From: CAINVV01 sp963663005
Lineage (GTDB): Bacteria > Bacteroidota > Bacteroidia > Bacteroidales > Prolixibacteraceae
Direction of reading: 5' to 3'
Length of the DNA: 64,000 bases
NCBI GenBank assembly: GCA_963663005.2
Contig: CAXXHH010000014.1
Coordinates: forward strand, 124,001-188,000
Of this stretch, positions 8,491 through 17,368 are shown piece after piece. Positions within the stretch are counted from its first letter, which is position 1. Every line of letters begins with the position of its first letter. A model generated the notes under the pieces. The model saw nothing but the letters and a program-made list of their open reading frames with translations. It made no database searches and was not told the DNA's origin. The translations under genes and the position numbers were made by a program.

Positions 8491-10482
8491 TTATTTTTTC
8501 TCGTTTTCTTCCATTTGAGTACGCAGAGCTGCCAGTTCGCTGATATCGCCCAGAGTTGTTTTCTCCATCGTATCTTTCACTGGTTTAACGCTCTTAGTTG
8601 TTTGCTTTGGAGTCGCTTTTTTCTTGGCTGTATCTTCAGTCTTTTTCACATCTTCGTAAACGCGAGAGTGAGAAAGAATGATTCTCTTGGCTGATTTAGA
8701 GAATTCGATTACTTTGAATTCCAGTTTTTCATCCATTTTCACGTGAGAACCATCTTCTTTAACCAAGTGACGTGGTGTAGCAAAACCTTCAACTCCGTAA
8801 GGAAGTGAAATTACAGCACCTTTGTCGAAAAGGTCGATAACGGTACCTTCGTGGATAGAATCAACGGTGAAGATCGTTTCGAATACATCCCATGGATTTT
8901 CTTCCAATTGTTTGTGGCCAAGGCTTAAACGGCGATTTTCCTTGTCGATATCCAGAACCTGAACTTCGATTTCAGAACCGATAGATGTAAATTCAGAAGG
9001 ATGTTTGATCTTCTTAGTCCAACTTAAATCACTAATGTGGATTAGTCCGTCGACACCTTCTTCAATTTCTACAAACACACCAAAATTGGTGAAATTGCGA
9101 ACTTTAGCAGTGTGGGAAGTTCCAATAGTGTATTTAGTTTCAATCTGTGACCAAGGATCGTTCTTCATTTGCTTGATACCCAACGACATTTTGTGTTCGT
9201 CGCGGTCAAGAGTAAGGATTGTAGCTTCAACTTCATCTCCTACTTTCAGGAAGTCCTGAGCAGAACGAAGATGTTGTGACCAGCTCATTTCAGAAACGTG
9301 GATCAAACCTTCAACACCAGGAGCAATTTCGATAAATGCGCCGTAATCAGCGATCACAACGACTTTACCCTTAACTACGTCGCCAACTTTAAGATCAGCG
9401 CTTACATTATCCCATGGGTGAGAAGCCAATTGTTTCAAGCCGAGAGCGATTCTCTTCTTCTCATCGTCGAAGTCAAGGATAACCACGTTGATTTTTTCAT
9501 CCAGTTGAACGATTTCATTTGGATGAGCTACGCGGCCCCAGCTAAGGTCTGTAATGTGAATCAATCCATCTACGCCGCCAAGGTCGATGAATACACCATA
9601 AGAGGTGATATTCTTAACTGTACCTTCAAGTACCTGACCTTTTTCAAGTTTGGAGATGATGTCTTTCTTTTGTTGTTCCAATTCTGCTTCGATAAGCGCT
9701 TTGTGGGAAACGACAACGTTTCTGAATTCGTGGTTGATTTTGACAACCTTGAATTCCATTGTTTTACCAACATAGATATCGTAATCACGGATTGGTTTGA
9801 CGTCAATTTGAGATCCTGGTAAGAATGCCTCAATTCCGAATACATCGACAATCATACCGCCTTTCGTACGGCATTTGATAAATCCGGTAATAATTTCGTC
9901 ATTTTCGAGAGCAGCATTGACACGATCCCAACTGCGCATTGCGCGAGCTTTTTTGTGGGAAAGAGTTAACTGGCCTTTTTTATCTTCTAGTGTTTCAACA
10001 TAAACCTCAACTTTGTCGCCAATTTTAAGGTTCGGGTTGTATCTAAATTCGTTGACCGATACAATGCCGTCAGATTTGTAGCCAATGTTTACTACAACTT
10101 CACGTTTGTTCATTGAGATAACGATACCATCAACACACTCTTTCTCCTGCAGGATATTGAGGGTATTGTCGTACATCTCGGTCATAGATTGTTTGGAAGA
10201 CGAACCTGCAACTGCTTTTTTACCTTCAAAAGCATCCCAGTCAAATTCCTCTTCAGTTGCAACAGCGGCTGCTACCAATGTAGGTTTTACAGCGACTACT
10301 ACTTTTTCTTCAACTACCGGTTCTTCAACAACGGCTACTACTTCCTCCGCTACCGGCTCTTCAGCAACTACCGGAGTTTCTTCAACTACCGGAGTAACTT
10401 CCGCTACTTCATTGTTGGCTGGCTCAACCGCAGAATTCTCTACAGTCTCGTTTACCTCCTGATTTTCGTTAATTTCACTCAT
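8491..10482 (-). CDS. rpsA: 30S ribosomal protein S1
   Basis: A 663-residue S1 protein that helps mRNA bind the ribosome. Six S1/OB repeats can be followed, starting near VDGIVISMNKREVVVNIGYKSDG, then ITGFIKCRTKGGM, LEGTVKNITSYGVF, VKGKVVVIADYGAF, TAKVRNFTNFGVF and HEGTVIDLFDKGAV. The first 80 or so residues are an unusual Glu/Val/Pro/Ala-rich low-complexity extension, and the C-terminus is Lys-rich. Both make it longer than the E. coli protein (557 residues). Its promoter is one of the best in the window. Confidence 0.95.
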   Translation of the reverse strand: MSEINENQEVNETVENSAVEPANNEVAEVTPVVEETPVVAEEPVAEEVVAVVEEPVVEEKVVVAVKPTLVAAAVATEEEFDWDAFEGKKAVAGSSSKQSMTEMYDNTLNILQEKECVDGIVISMNKREVVVNIGYKSDGIVSVNEFRYNPNLKIGDKVEVYVETLEDKKGQLTLSHKKARAMRSWDRVNAALENDEIITGFIKCRTKGGMIVDVFGIEAFLPGSQIDVKPIRDYDIYVGKTMEFKVVKINHEFRNVVVSHKALIEAELEQQKKDIISKLEKGQVLEGTVKNITSYGVFIDLGGVDGLIHITDLSWGRVAHPNEIVQLDEKINVVILDFDDEKKRIALGLKQLASHPWDNVSADLKVGDVVKGKVVVIADYGAFIEIAPGVEGLIHVSEMSWSQHLRSAQDFLKVGDEVEATILTLDRDEHKMSLGIKQMKNDPWSQIETKYTIGTSHTAKVRNFTNFGVFVEIEEGVDGLIHISDLSWTKKIKHPSEFTSIGSEIEVQVLDIDKENRRLSLGHKQLEENPWDVFETIFTVDSIHEGTVIDLFDKGAVISLPYGVEGFATPRHLVKEDGSHVKMDEKLEFKVIEFSKSAKRIILSHSRVYEDVKKTEDTAKKKATPKQTTKSVKPVKDTMEKTTLGDISELAALRTQMEENEKK

Positions 10483-10531
10483 TTTTAAGTTCTCCTAAAA
10501 TTAATAAATTAGACATTATTTTGAATGGGCG

Positions 10532-10562
10532 CAAAGGTATGAATATTTTCAAATAATTCAAA
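10532..10562 (-). promoter_or_regulatory. rpsA promoter (TTTG-N19-TACCTTTG)
   Basis: On the minus strand, TTTG is followed by exactly 19 bases and then TACCTTTG. This is a full match to the two-part promoter of Bacteroidota. It lies about 50 bases before the rpsA ATG, and a GGAGAA ribosome-binding site is seen before the start codon. Confidence 0.8.
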
Positions 10563-10726
10563 CAGCACGCTCAAATATTTTTAACCACCTAATCAATTGA
10601 TTAACAAACATTTTCATCCTGATCATTTATCAGTATGGATTCAGAAAAATTGAATATGTTTGGGGTCGTAGCGAGTTCGTATTTGAAGACTAGAAAATTA
10701 TATTAAAAACATAAAAGAGATGCATT

Positions 10727-11197
10727 ATGGCTCTGGAAATCGAACGAAAATTCCTGGTTTTAAACGATCACTTTAAGCAAGAAGCCAGCAGGCATTTCAG
10801 GATAACTCAAGGCTATCTGAGTGCGGATCCAAAGAGGTCAGTACGGGTAAGGGTCAAGGAGGATTCGGCCTTTCTAACGATAAAAGGGGGAAGCAACGAA
10901 TCGGGAGTATCAAGATTTGAATGGGAAAAGAAGATTTCGATTGAGGATGCCAATGATCTTTTAGCATTGTGCGGACCCGGGGTTATTGACAAAATTCGTT
11001 ATGAAATTGATGTAGAGAAGCATGTGTTTGAAGTGGATGAATTTTTAGGAAACAACCTTGGACTGGTAATTGCAGAAGTTGAGCTCACCGATGAAGAGGA
11101 GGATTTTGTAAAACCAGCATGGCTGGGAGTCGAGGTATCCGGGGAACCAAAATATTACAACTCCATGTTGTCTAAAAATCCGTATAATTTGTGGTAA
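10727..11197 (+). CDS. CYTH domain protein (inorganic triphosphatase-like)
   Basis: A 156-residue single-domain CYTH protein. It has the tunnel-fold signature ExExK as EIERKF at residues 4-9, then VRVRVKEDSAFLTIKG and the acidic strands FEWEKK and VIAEVEL that line the triphosphate tunnel. Small CYTH proteins hydrolyse inorganic tri- or polyphosphate; an adenylate cyclase role is less likely. A TATGTTTG -7-like element lies at 10655-10662. It is followed by rfbD after 67 bases. Confidence 0.85.
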   Translation: MALEIERKFLVLNDHFKQEASRHFRITQGYLSADPKRSVRVRVKEDSAFLTIKGGSNESGVSRFEWEKKISIEDANDLLALCGPGVIDKIRYEIDVEKHVFEVDEFLGNNLGLVIAEVELTDEEEDFVKPAWLGVEVSGEPKYYNSMLSKNPYNLW

Positions 11198-11264
11198 AGG
11201 GGGAACAATCAATTTTTCTATTACTTTTACTTTCCACATTTGCACTCATTAACCGCGCCAAAAT

Positions 11265-12149
11265 ATGAAGGTAATCATCACAGGATCAAAGGGTCAGCTT
11301 GGACGTTCAATTAAAGAACTATCATCCGGTTATTCTGATCTTTCTTTTATTTTTACGGATATTGAAGAACTGGATATTTGCGATCCGGTAGCGGTTGACT
11401 CATTTTTTGAGGCAGAAAAACCCGCTTTTATTGTCAACTGTGCGGCATATACAGCTGTCGACAAAGCTGAGAAAGAAGAGGTTTTGGCCGAGAAAATCAA
11501 TCACCTTGCCGTTGCAAATTTAGCCAGGGCGTGCAAAAAATCCGGGGTGAGGCTGATTCATATTTCTACAGACTATCTTTTTGATGGAAAGAAATCGGCG
11601 CCGTATCATGAAAAAGACATTGTCAAACCACAATCGGTATATGGAATAACCAAGTTGGAAGGCGAAACGGCCATTCTACGGTCGGAGATAAAATCCATAA
11701 TTATTCGTACTTCCTGGTTATATTCCGCCTACGGGACGAACTTTGTAAAAACAATGTTACGATTGGGAAAAGAAAAGCCTCAACTGGGTATCGTTGCCGA
11801 TCAGGTCGGAACCCCCACTTACGCTGGTGATCTGGCCAAAGTCATACTTGATATAATTCAGAAATCAGCCAAAGAAAGCAGATCGTTCGTTACCGGAATT
11901 TATCATTATTCGAATGAAGGCGTAGCGAGTTGGTTCGACTTCACGAAAGCTATTTTTGAAAATTCCCCTGAAATTACGTGCCAGGTAAATCCGATTGATA
12001 CCTTGTCGTACCCGACCCCGGCAACAAGACCGGCCTACTCGGTTTTGAATAAAACAAAAATCAAATCTACTTTTGGCATCGAAATTCCGTATTGGAGAGA
12101 TAGCCTTAAAATATGTCTTATTAAATTAAGAGAAGATGAAAACAAGTGA
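11265..12149 (+). CDS. rfbD: dTDP-4-dehydrorhamnose reductase
   Basis: A 294-residue short-chain dehydrogenase that makes dTDP-L-rhamnose with NAD(P)H. The nucleotide motif GSKGQLG is at residues 7-13, the NCAAYTAVDKAE block at 58-69, STDYLFDG at 101-108 and the catalytic Tyr126-x3-Lys130 in YGITK. No other rhamnose genes are near. It overlaps the following phosphohexomutase gene by 14 bases, so the two are translationally linked. Confidence 0.9.
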   Translation: MKVIITGSKGQLGRSIKELSSGYSDLSFIFTDIEELDICDPVAVDSFFEAEKPAFIVNCAAYTAVDKAEKEEVLAEKINHLAVANLARACKKSGVRLIHISTDYLFDGKKSAPYHEKDIVKPQSVYGITKLEGETAILRSEIKSIIIRTSWLYSAYGTNFVKTMLRLGKEKPQLGIVADQVGTPTYAGDLAKVILDIIQKSAKESRSFVTGIYHYSNEGVASWFDFTKAIFENSPEITCQVNPIDTLSYPTPATRPAYSVLNKTKIKSTFGIEIPYWRDSLKICLIKLREDENK

Positions 12150-13881
12150 AATTCCCGAAAATGTTCTGCTTAAAGCCAACGAATGGCTGAATGGTAACTA
12201 TGATGCTGCCACTAAAGCGGAAGTCAAAAAATTAATTGAGAAAGAGGATTCATCTGATCTGATTGATGCTTTCTACCGTGATCTGGAATTTGGCACAGGA
12301 GGTCTGCGCGGGATCATGGGAGTAGGTTCCAACAGGATGAATATATACACGGTTGGCGCCGCCACGCAAGGGTTGAGCAATTATCTTATCCGGACTTTTG
12401 TGCATCTTCCGGAAATAAAGGTGGCCATCGGGCACGACTGCAGAAATAATAGCCGATTATTTGCAGAGACTGCAGCCGCGATCTTTTCAGCGAATGGAAT
12501 TAGAGTGTATCTGTTTGAGTCATTAAGACCCACTCCGGAACTTTCATTTGCCATCCGTGAGCTAGGTTTGCAAAGTGGAATTATTCTCACAGCCTCACAT
12601 AATCCGAAAGAATACAATGGGTACAAAGCCTATTGGGATGATGGCTCTCAGATCGTTGAGCCGCACGATATAAATATCATTGCTGAAGTTGGAAAGGTTA
12701 AAGCCAGCAATATCCTGTTTAAGGGAAGGCCGGAATTGATCTACCCGCTGGGGGCTGACATGGACGAACGCTATCTGAAAAAGGTAGTTTCCGTTTCGCT
12801 GTCTCCGGAAGCTATAAAAAATCAGCATAATCTGAAGATCGTCTATACGCCAATACACGGAACCGGGGTAAAACTCGTTCCGATGGCGCTGGCAAAAATG
12901 GGATTCACGAATGTCATTCATATTCCGGAACAGGATGTTGTGAGTGGTGAATTCCCCACCGTAATTTCTCCGAATCCGGAAGAGCCTGCCGCACTAGCAC
13001 TGGCGCTGAAGAAAGCCAGAGAAGTTGATGCGGATTTGGTTATGGCAACTGACCCGGATGCCGATCGCATTGGCATTGCCATAAAAAATGACAAAGGAGA
13101 TTTTATTCTGGTCAACGGAAATCAGACCGTTTTGATCTTCCTTTATTATATTATCACGAAACGGAAGGAGCTTGGATTGCTTACCGGACTGGAGTATGTG
13201 GTCAAAACCATTGTGACTTCGGAGTTGGCTGCAGAAATAGCCACCAAAAACGGAGTTGAATATTATGACTGTTATACCGGATTCAAGTTTATCGCCGAGG
13301 TAATCCGTGAAAACGAAGGCAAGAAGAAATATATTGGTGGTGGCGAAGAAAGTTTTGGCTTCCTTCCAGCAGATTTTGTACGCGACAAGGACGCCGTTAC
13401 TTCGTGCGCACTTATGGCCGAGATTGCCGCTTGGGCAAAAGATAACAAGCTCACACTGTATCAGATGCTGCAGGATATTTACCTGACTTACGGTTATTCA
13501 AAAGAGAAGATGAAATACATCGTTCGAAAGGGGAAAACTGGGGCAGAAGAGATTGAGCAGATGATGGTTAAATTCAGGAACGATCCTCCTAAACAACTGG
13601 CCGGGTCTTTACTGGAATGGGTGAAAGACTATGAAACCCTTATTGAAAAGAACATCCTCACCGGAGAGGAAAGACCGATTAATCAGAAAATAACGGCGAA
13701 TGTGCTGCAGTTTTTTACTGTGGACGGCACAAAAGTTTCAGTACGGCCATCGGGAACTGAACCGAAGATAAAATTCTATATTGAGGCGAAGGCTCCTTTG
13801 GCTTCAAGAGAGGAGTATGATCAGGTTGAAATTTCAACCTCCGCGAAGATTGACGAAGTAATGAATGATTTAGCAATTTAA
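12136..13881 (+). CDS. Phosphoglucomutase/phosphomannomutase family enzyme
   Basis: A 581-residue alpha-D-phosphohexomutase that moves phosphate between C1 and C6 of hexoses. The phosphorylated catalytic Ser154 is in LTASHNPKEYNGYK. The Mg site is DPDADRIG, the sugar loop GGGEESFG, and the phosphate-binding loop RPSGTEPKIKFY. The length matches the PgcA/PGM2-like group. It shares a 14-base overlap with rfbD, consistent with supplying sugar phosphate for nucleotide-sugar synthesis. Confidence 0.9.
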   Translation: MKTSEIPENVLLKANEWLNGNYDAATKAEVKKLIEKEDSSDLIDAFYRDLEFGTGGLRGIMGVGSNRMNIYTVGAATQGLSNYLIRTFVHLPEIKVAIGHDCRNNSRLFAETAAAIFSANGIRVYLFESLRPTPELSFAIRELGLQSGIILTASHNPKEYNGYKAYWDDGSQIVEPHDINIIAEVGKVKASNILFKGRPELIYPLGADMDERYLKKVVSVSLSPEAIKNQHNLKIVYTPIHGTGVKLVPMALAKMGFTNVIHIPEQDVVSGEFPTVISPNPEEPAALALALKKAREVDADLVMATDPDADRIGIAIKNDKGDFILVNGNQTVLIFLYYIITKRKELGLLTGLEYVVKTIVTSELAAEIATKNGVEYYDCYTGFKFIAEVIRENEGKKKYIGGGEESFGFLPADFVRDKDAVTSCALMAEIAAWAKDNKLTLYQMLQDIYLTYGYSKEKMKYIVRKGKTGAEEIEQMMVKFRNDPPKQLAGSLLEWVKDYETLIEKNILTGEERPINQKITANVLQFFTVDGTKVSVRPSGTEPKIKFYIEAKAPLASREEYDQVEISTSAKIDEVMNDLAI

Positions 13882-13895
13882 CATAAAATTTTACC

Positions 13896-14681
13896 ATGAA
13901 AAAATTAGTTTTGATATCCTTTGTATTATGCTCATTCGCTGTATTCGGACAAAAAGCTGAAACGCCCAAGAAACCAGAACCGACAAGAGAGGAATTGGCC
14001 AAAATGAAGCCCGAAATGACGGAGTTCTGGGATCCTGAAGTAGCAGTTGTCACACCGGGGCAATTACCTTCAGATGCACCTTCCGACGCCGTTGTCTTAT
14101 TTGACGGCACCCAGGAAAGCTTCAATGCGAACTGGACGAATACGAAAAACGAACCATCGGGTTGGAGTGTTGCAGACAATTGCTTTACAATTGTGAGAGG
14201 CGCAGGAGGTATCAAGAGTAAAATGGAAATGATGGATTTTCAATTGCACATTGAATGGCGTACTCCTTCTGAAGTTAAAGGGGAAAGCCAGGGACGTGGC
14301 AATTCTGGAATCTTTCTTCAGGGAAGGTATGAATTACAAGTACTTGACAACTATCAAAACAGAACATACCGCAACGGTCAGGCCGGATCCATTTACAAAC
14401 AATACGCACCCCTTGTGAACGTTTGTAAAAAACCAGGTGAATGGCAGACTTACGATGTAATTTATACCGCGCCAAGATTCAAAGAAGATGGCACAGTCTT
14501 TTCACCTGCCCGTGTAACCGTGTTGCAAAATGGCGTTTTGGTTCAAAATAATATTTCACTCTTCGGGCATACCGAGTATATCGGAATTCCTAAATACGAA
14601 GCACATGGCGCTGCTGCCCTTGAATTACAAGACCATGGTAACCCTGTAAGCTACCGCAATATCTGGGTTAGAAAACTATAG
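13896..14681 (+). CDS. Secreted DUF1080 (3-keto-disaccharide hydrolase-type) protein
   Basis: A 261-residue exported protein with signal peptide MKKLVLISFVLCSFAVFGQ. The rest is one DUF1080 domain with a concanavalin-like fold: VVLFDGTQESFNANW near the start, then WSVADNCFTIV, DFQLHIEWRTP, GNSGIFLQGRYELQVLDNY and a final NPVSYRNIWVRKL. Some members hydrolyse 3-keto-glycosides; many are uncharacterised. It lies 14 bases after the mutase and 12 bases before guaA, so it is embedded in that operon without an obvious link of function. Confidence 0.85.
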   Translation: MKKLVLISFVLCSFAVFGQKAETPKKPEPTREELAKMKPEMTEFWDPEVAVVTPGQLPSDAPSDAVVLFDGTQESFNANWTNTKNEPSGWSVADNCFTIVRGAGGIKSKMEMMDFQLHIEWRTPSEVKGESQGRGNSGIFLQGRYELQVLDNYQNRTYRNGQAGSIYKQYAPLVNVCKKPGEWQTYDVIYTAPRFKEDGTVFSPARVTVLQNGVLVQNNISLFGHTEYIGIPKYEAHGAAALELQDHGNPVSYRNIWVRKL

Positions 14682-14693
14682 TTTGCCCTTTTT

Positions 14694-16220
14694 ATGGAAA
14701 AAATTTTAATCCTGGATTTTGGTTCACAGTACACACAATTGATTGGCAGAAGGGTTCGCGAGCTCAATGTATTCTGCGAAATACATCCGTTCAACCACTT
14801 CCCTGCAATCGATGATTCAGTGAAAGGTATCATATTATCAGGAAGCCCCTACTCCGTCAGAGACGAGAAGGGGCCGAGGATTGACCTTTCTGAGATCCGG
14901 GGGGAATTTCCGCTTCTCGGTGTTTGTTATGGCGCCCAATACCTTGCGCATTTTTTTGGAGGTGAAGTCGCTGCCTCGGATTCGAGAGAGTATGGACGGG
15001 CAAATTTAAAATGGATAGAACGAAATAATCTGCTTTTCAATCATATCAGTGATAACTCTCAGGTATGGATGTCGCACGGAGATTCCATTGTCAGACTACC
15101 CGAAAATTATGAGGTTATAGCCTCAACCGAGGATGTTGAATTTGCTGCCTTTAAGGTTACTGGTGAATCTACCTACGCGATTCAGTTTCATCCGGAGGTC
15201 TATCACACCGCTGAAGGCTCCAGGTTACTGGAGAACTTCCTTGTAGATATCTGCGGATGCAGCCAGGACTGGACTCCAGACTCTTTTGTTGAAGCAACGA
15301 TATCCCAATTGCGGCAGAAATTAGGGAATGACAAGGTGGTGCTCGGACTTTCCGGAGGCGTTGATTCAAGTGTTGCCGGTGTGTTGCTAAACAAGGCCAT
15401 CGGCTCCAACCTAACTTGCATTTTTGTCGACAACGGACTACTGCGTAAGAATGAATTTTCCGACGTACTCGAGTCCTACAAAGGAATGGGACTTAATGTT
15501 ATCGGTGTAGACGCGAAGGAAAAATTCTGGAACGACCTTGCCGGAATAACAGACCCTGAGAAAAAAAGGAAGTCGATCGGTAAGAATTTTATCGAAGTAT
15601 TTGATGCTGAAGCGCATAAAATTCAAGATGTTAAATGGCTGGCTCAAGGGACAATTTATCCTGACGTAATTGAGTCGGTGTCGGTTAACGGTCCGTCTGC
15701 CACAATTAAGTCGCATCACAATGTTGGCGGACTACCGGAGAAGATGAAATTGAAAGTGGTTGAACCGCTTAACCTATTGTTCAAAGATGAAGTAAGGAGG
15801 GTTGGAAAGGCGCTTGGAGTTAAAGCTGAACTGCTGGGTCGTCATCCTTTCCCCGGCCCAGGATTGGGAATTCGTATCCTTTCTGACGTTACTCCTGAAA
15901 AAGTAAGAGTTTTGCAGGAAGCGGATGCCATATTCACACAAGCCCTGCGTGAATGGGGTCTTTACGACAAAGTTTGGCAGGCGGGCGTGATGTTGTTGCC
16001 TGTCCAATCTGTAGGTGTCATGGGCGACGAAAGAACGTATGAAAATGTGGTGGCATTGAGGGCTGTGGCCTCAACCGACGGAATGACGGCTGATTGGGTT
16101 CATCTGCCATACGAATTTCTGGCAAAGGTTTCGAATGATATCATCAACAAAGTAAGGGGAATTAACCGGGTGGTTTATGATATTAGTTCAAAACCACCGG
16201 CAACGATTGAGTGGGAATGA
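14694..16220 (+). CDS. guaA: GMP synthase (glutamine-hydrolysing)
   Basis: A 508-residue enzyme that converts XMP to GMP using glutamine and ATP. The class I amidotransferase half has nucleophile Cys78 in LLGVCYGAQ and the FHPEV His/Glu pair. The ATP pyrophosphatase half has the P-loop LGLSGGVDSSV and the C-terminal dimerisation domain ending in KPPATIEWE. It is the last gene of the plus-strand run. Confidence 0.97.
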   Translation: MEKILILDFGSQYTQLIGRRVRELNVFCEIHPFNHFPAIDDSVKGIILSGSPYSVRDEKGPRIDLSEIRGEFPLLGVCYGAQYLAHFFGGEVAASDSREYGRANLKWIERNNLLFNHISDNSQVWMSHGDSIVRLPENYEVIASTEDVEFAAFKVTGESTYAIQFHPEVYHTAEGSRLLENFLVDICGCSQDWTPDSFVEATISQLRQKLGNDKVVLGLSGGVDSSVAGVLLNKAIGSNLTCIFVDNGLLRKNEFSDVLESYKGMGLNVIGVDAKEKFWNDLAGITDPEKKRKSIGKNFIEVFDAEAHKIQDVKWLAQGTIYPDVIESVSVNGPSATIKSHHNVGGLPEKMKLKVVEPLNLLFKDEVRRVGKALGVKAELLGRHPFPGPGLGIRILSDVTPEKVRVLQEADAIFTQALREWGLYDKVWQAGVMLLPVQSVGVMGDERTYENVVALRAVASTDGMTADWVHLPYEFLAKVSNDIINKVRGINRVVYDISSKPPATIEWE

Positions 16221-16228
16221 AAATTACA

Positions 16229-16254
16229 GAGGCACCTTGAATGACCGGTGCCTC
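16229..16254. terminator. Hairpin between convergent guaA and metallophosphatase genes
   Basis: GAGGCACC / GGTGCCTC (8 bp arms, 10-base loop) follows the guaA stop by 8 bases and overlaps the stop codon of the minus-strand gene. Only the minus-strand side has a short T tract (GTAATTTT), so it may mainly serve the metallophosphatase gene. Confidence 0.55.
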
Positions 16255-17174
16255 TACCCCACAACCACCAAATTCTCGGCAGTTAATTTCTTCTCACCGC
16301 TCCACCGGTATGCCGAAAGTTTGCCGGTGGTATCGACACAGCTGTCGAGGCAGCAAATGTTTTGCTGAACTATTTGCGGACCACCTGATAAGCAATAATG
16401 TCCAAAGAAAACAACCGGCAGTTCCGTTGAATAAGGTTCATAATCCGGAGCCAGCTCTATTGGAAAATGATAATCCGGCAAGATAAATTTGTTACCAAAA
16501 TAGAGCTGCCTGAATGTCTTGTCTTTCGGGCTGATCCACCAGTTTAAGGTAAAGACCTTCCTGCTAAGGCCTTTACTGCACTTAATGATAATATCTTTGG
16601 GGGTTCTAAATTCAAGACCCTTCAGCAGTTTATAAACGATTATAGCCATATCGGGATGCTTCTCATGCATGTCCCGGATAAATTTCTTCTTCAGACGCCC
16701 TTCAGGTAGAAATTCCTTAAGTTTCTCGATCTCAGAATCGTTCCAATAGGCATGGCCAATCCGTATATCGCCCAAGTCGAGAAAGAACGGCAATGTGCGC
16801 ATCCATTTTAGATGATCTAACCACTCATCTTTCAACTCCTTAAAGACTGTCAGCGTTTTTTGAATTTGGGTTCTGTTTCCAGCTATGTGGCGAGACATGA
16901 AGGTGCCGTTGTCGTCTTTGATGTGGTATAATATGCAACTGTACTCATGATTTCCCAGGATAGCCAGGGCGCTTCCAGCCTCCACCATCGAGCGAACCAT
17001 TAATACGGTTTCCCTGATTTCAGGACCGCGATTGATGAAATCACCGACAAATATGACTTTTCTTTCCGGATGACGCCATATGCCGTCAGTCCGCTTGTAT
17101 CCCAGCTCGATTAGAAGCTGTTTCAGTAAAGAAGCATATCCGTGAATATCCCCAATTACATCGTATCCCCTCAT
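16254..17174 (-). CDS. Calcineurin-like metallophosphoesterase
   Basis: A 306-residue phosphatase of the bacterial PPP/ApaH type. Metal-binding motifs occur in order: GDIHGYASLL (residues 7-16), GDFINRGPE (about 46-54), LGNHEYS (about 74-80), and a later FGHYCLSG. It may act on dinucleoside polyphosphates or phosphoproteins. It stands alone between guaA and galM. The usual second His motif is less clear in the middle part (RIGHAYW). Confidence 0.85.
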   Translation of the reverse strand: MRGYDVIGDIHGYASLLKQLLIELGYKRTDGIWRHPERKVIFVGDFINRGPEIRETVLMVRSMVEAGSALAILGNHEYSCILYHIKDDNGTFMSRHIAGNRTQIQKTLTVFKELKDEWLDHLKWMRTLPFFLDLGDIRIGHAYWNDSEIEKLKEFLPEGRLKKKFIRDMHEKHPDMAIIVYKLLKGLEFRTPKDIIIKCSKGLSRKVFTLNWWISPKDKTFRQLYFGNKFILPDYHFPIELAPDYEPYSTELPVVFFGHYCLSGGPQIVQQNICCLDSCVDTTGKLSAYRWSGEKKLTAENLVVVG

Positions 17175-17368
17175 GATAGTAAAGAATTTGTCGAAAGAAG
17201 TGCAGCCTCGAAATAGATGTTCTACGTAAAATTAGATTTATCATCCGATTTACCAAAAAATATTTTTGGGACAAAATTTACCTCCCGAATGAGAAAATTT
17301 GTTGTGAATACTTTCAGGAAAACTTCTATTTGTATAAGTTTACAACCGGACTTTCTAAATTAAACGAT

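Noticed and set aside
9298..10488. Several plus-strand open frames over rpsA, including a Ser/Thr-rich one
   Set aside because: They are the complement of the S1 repeats and of the Glu/Val-rich extension, which gives Ser/Thr or Phe/Tyr-rich translations by chance.
17330..17368. TTG at 17330 as galM start
   Set aside because: The additional 13 residues do not resemble the family N-terminus, while the ATG at 17369 does.
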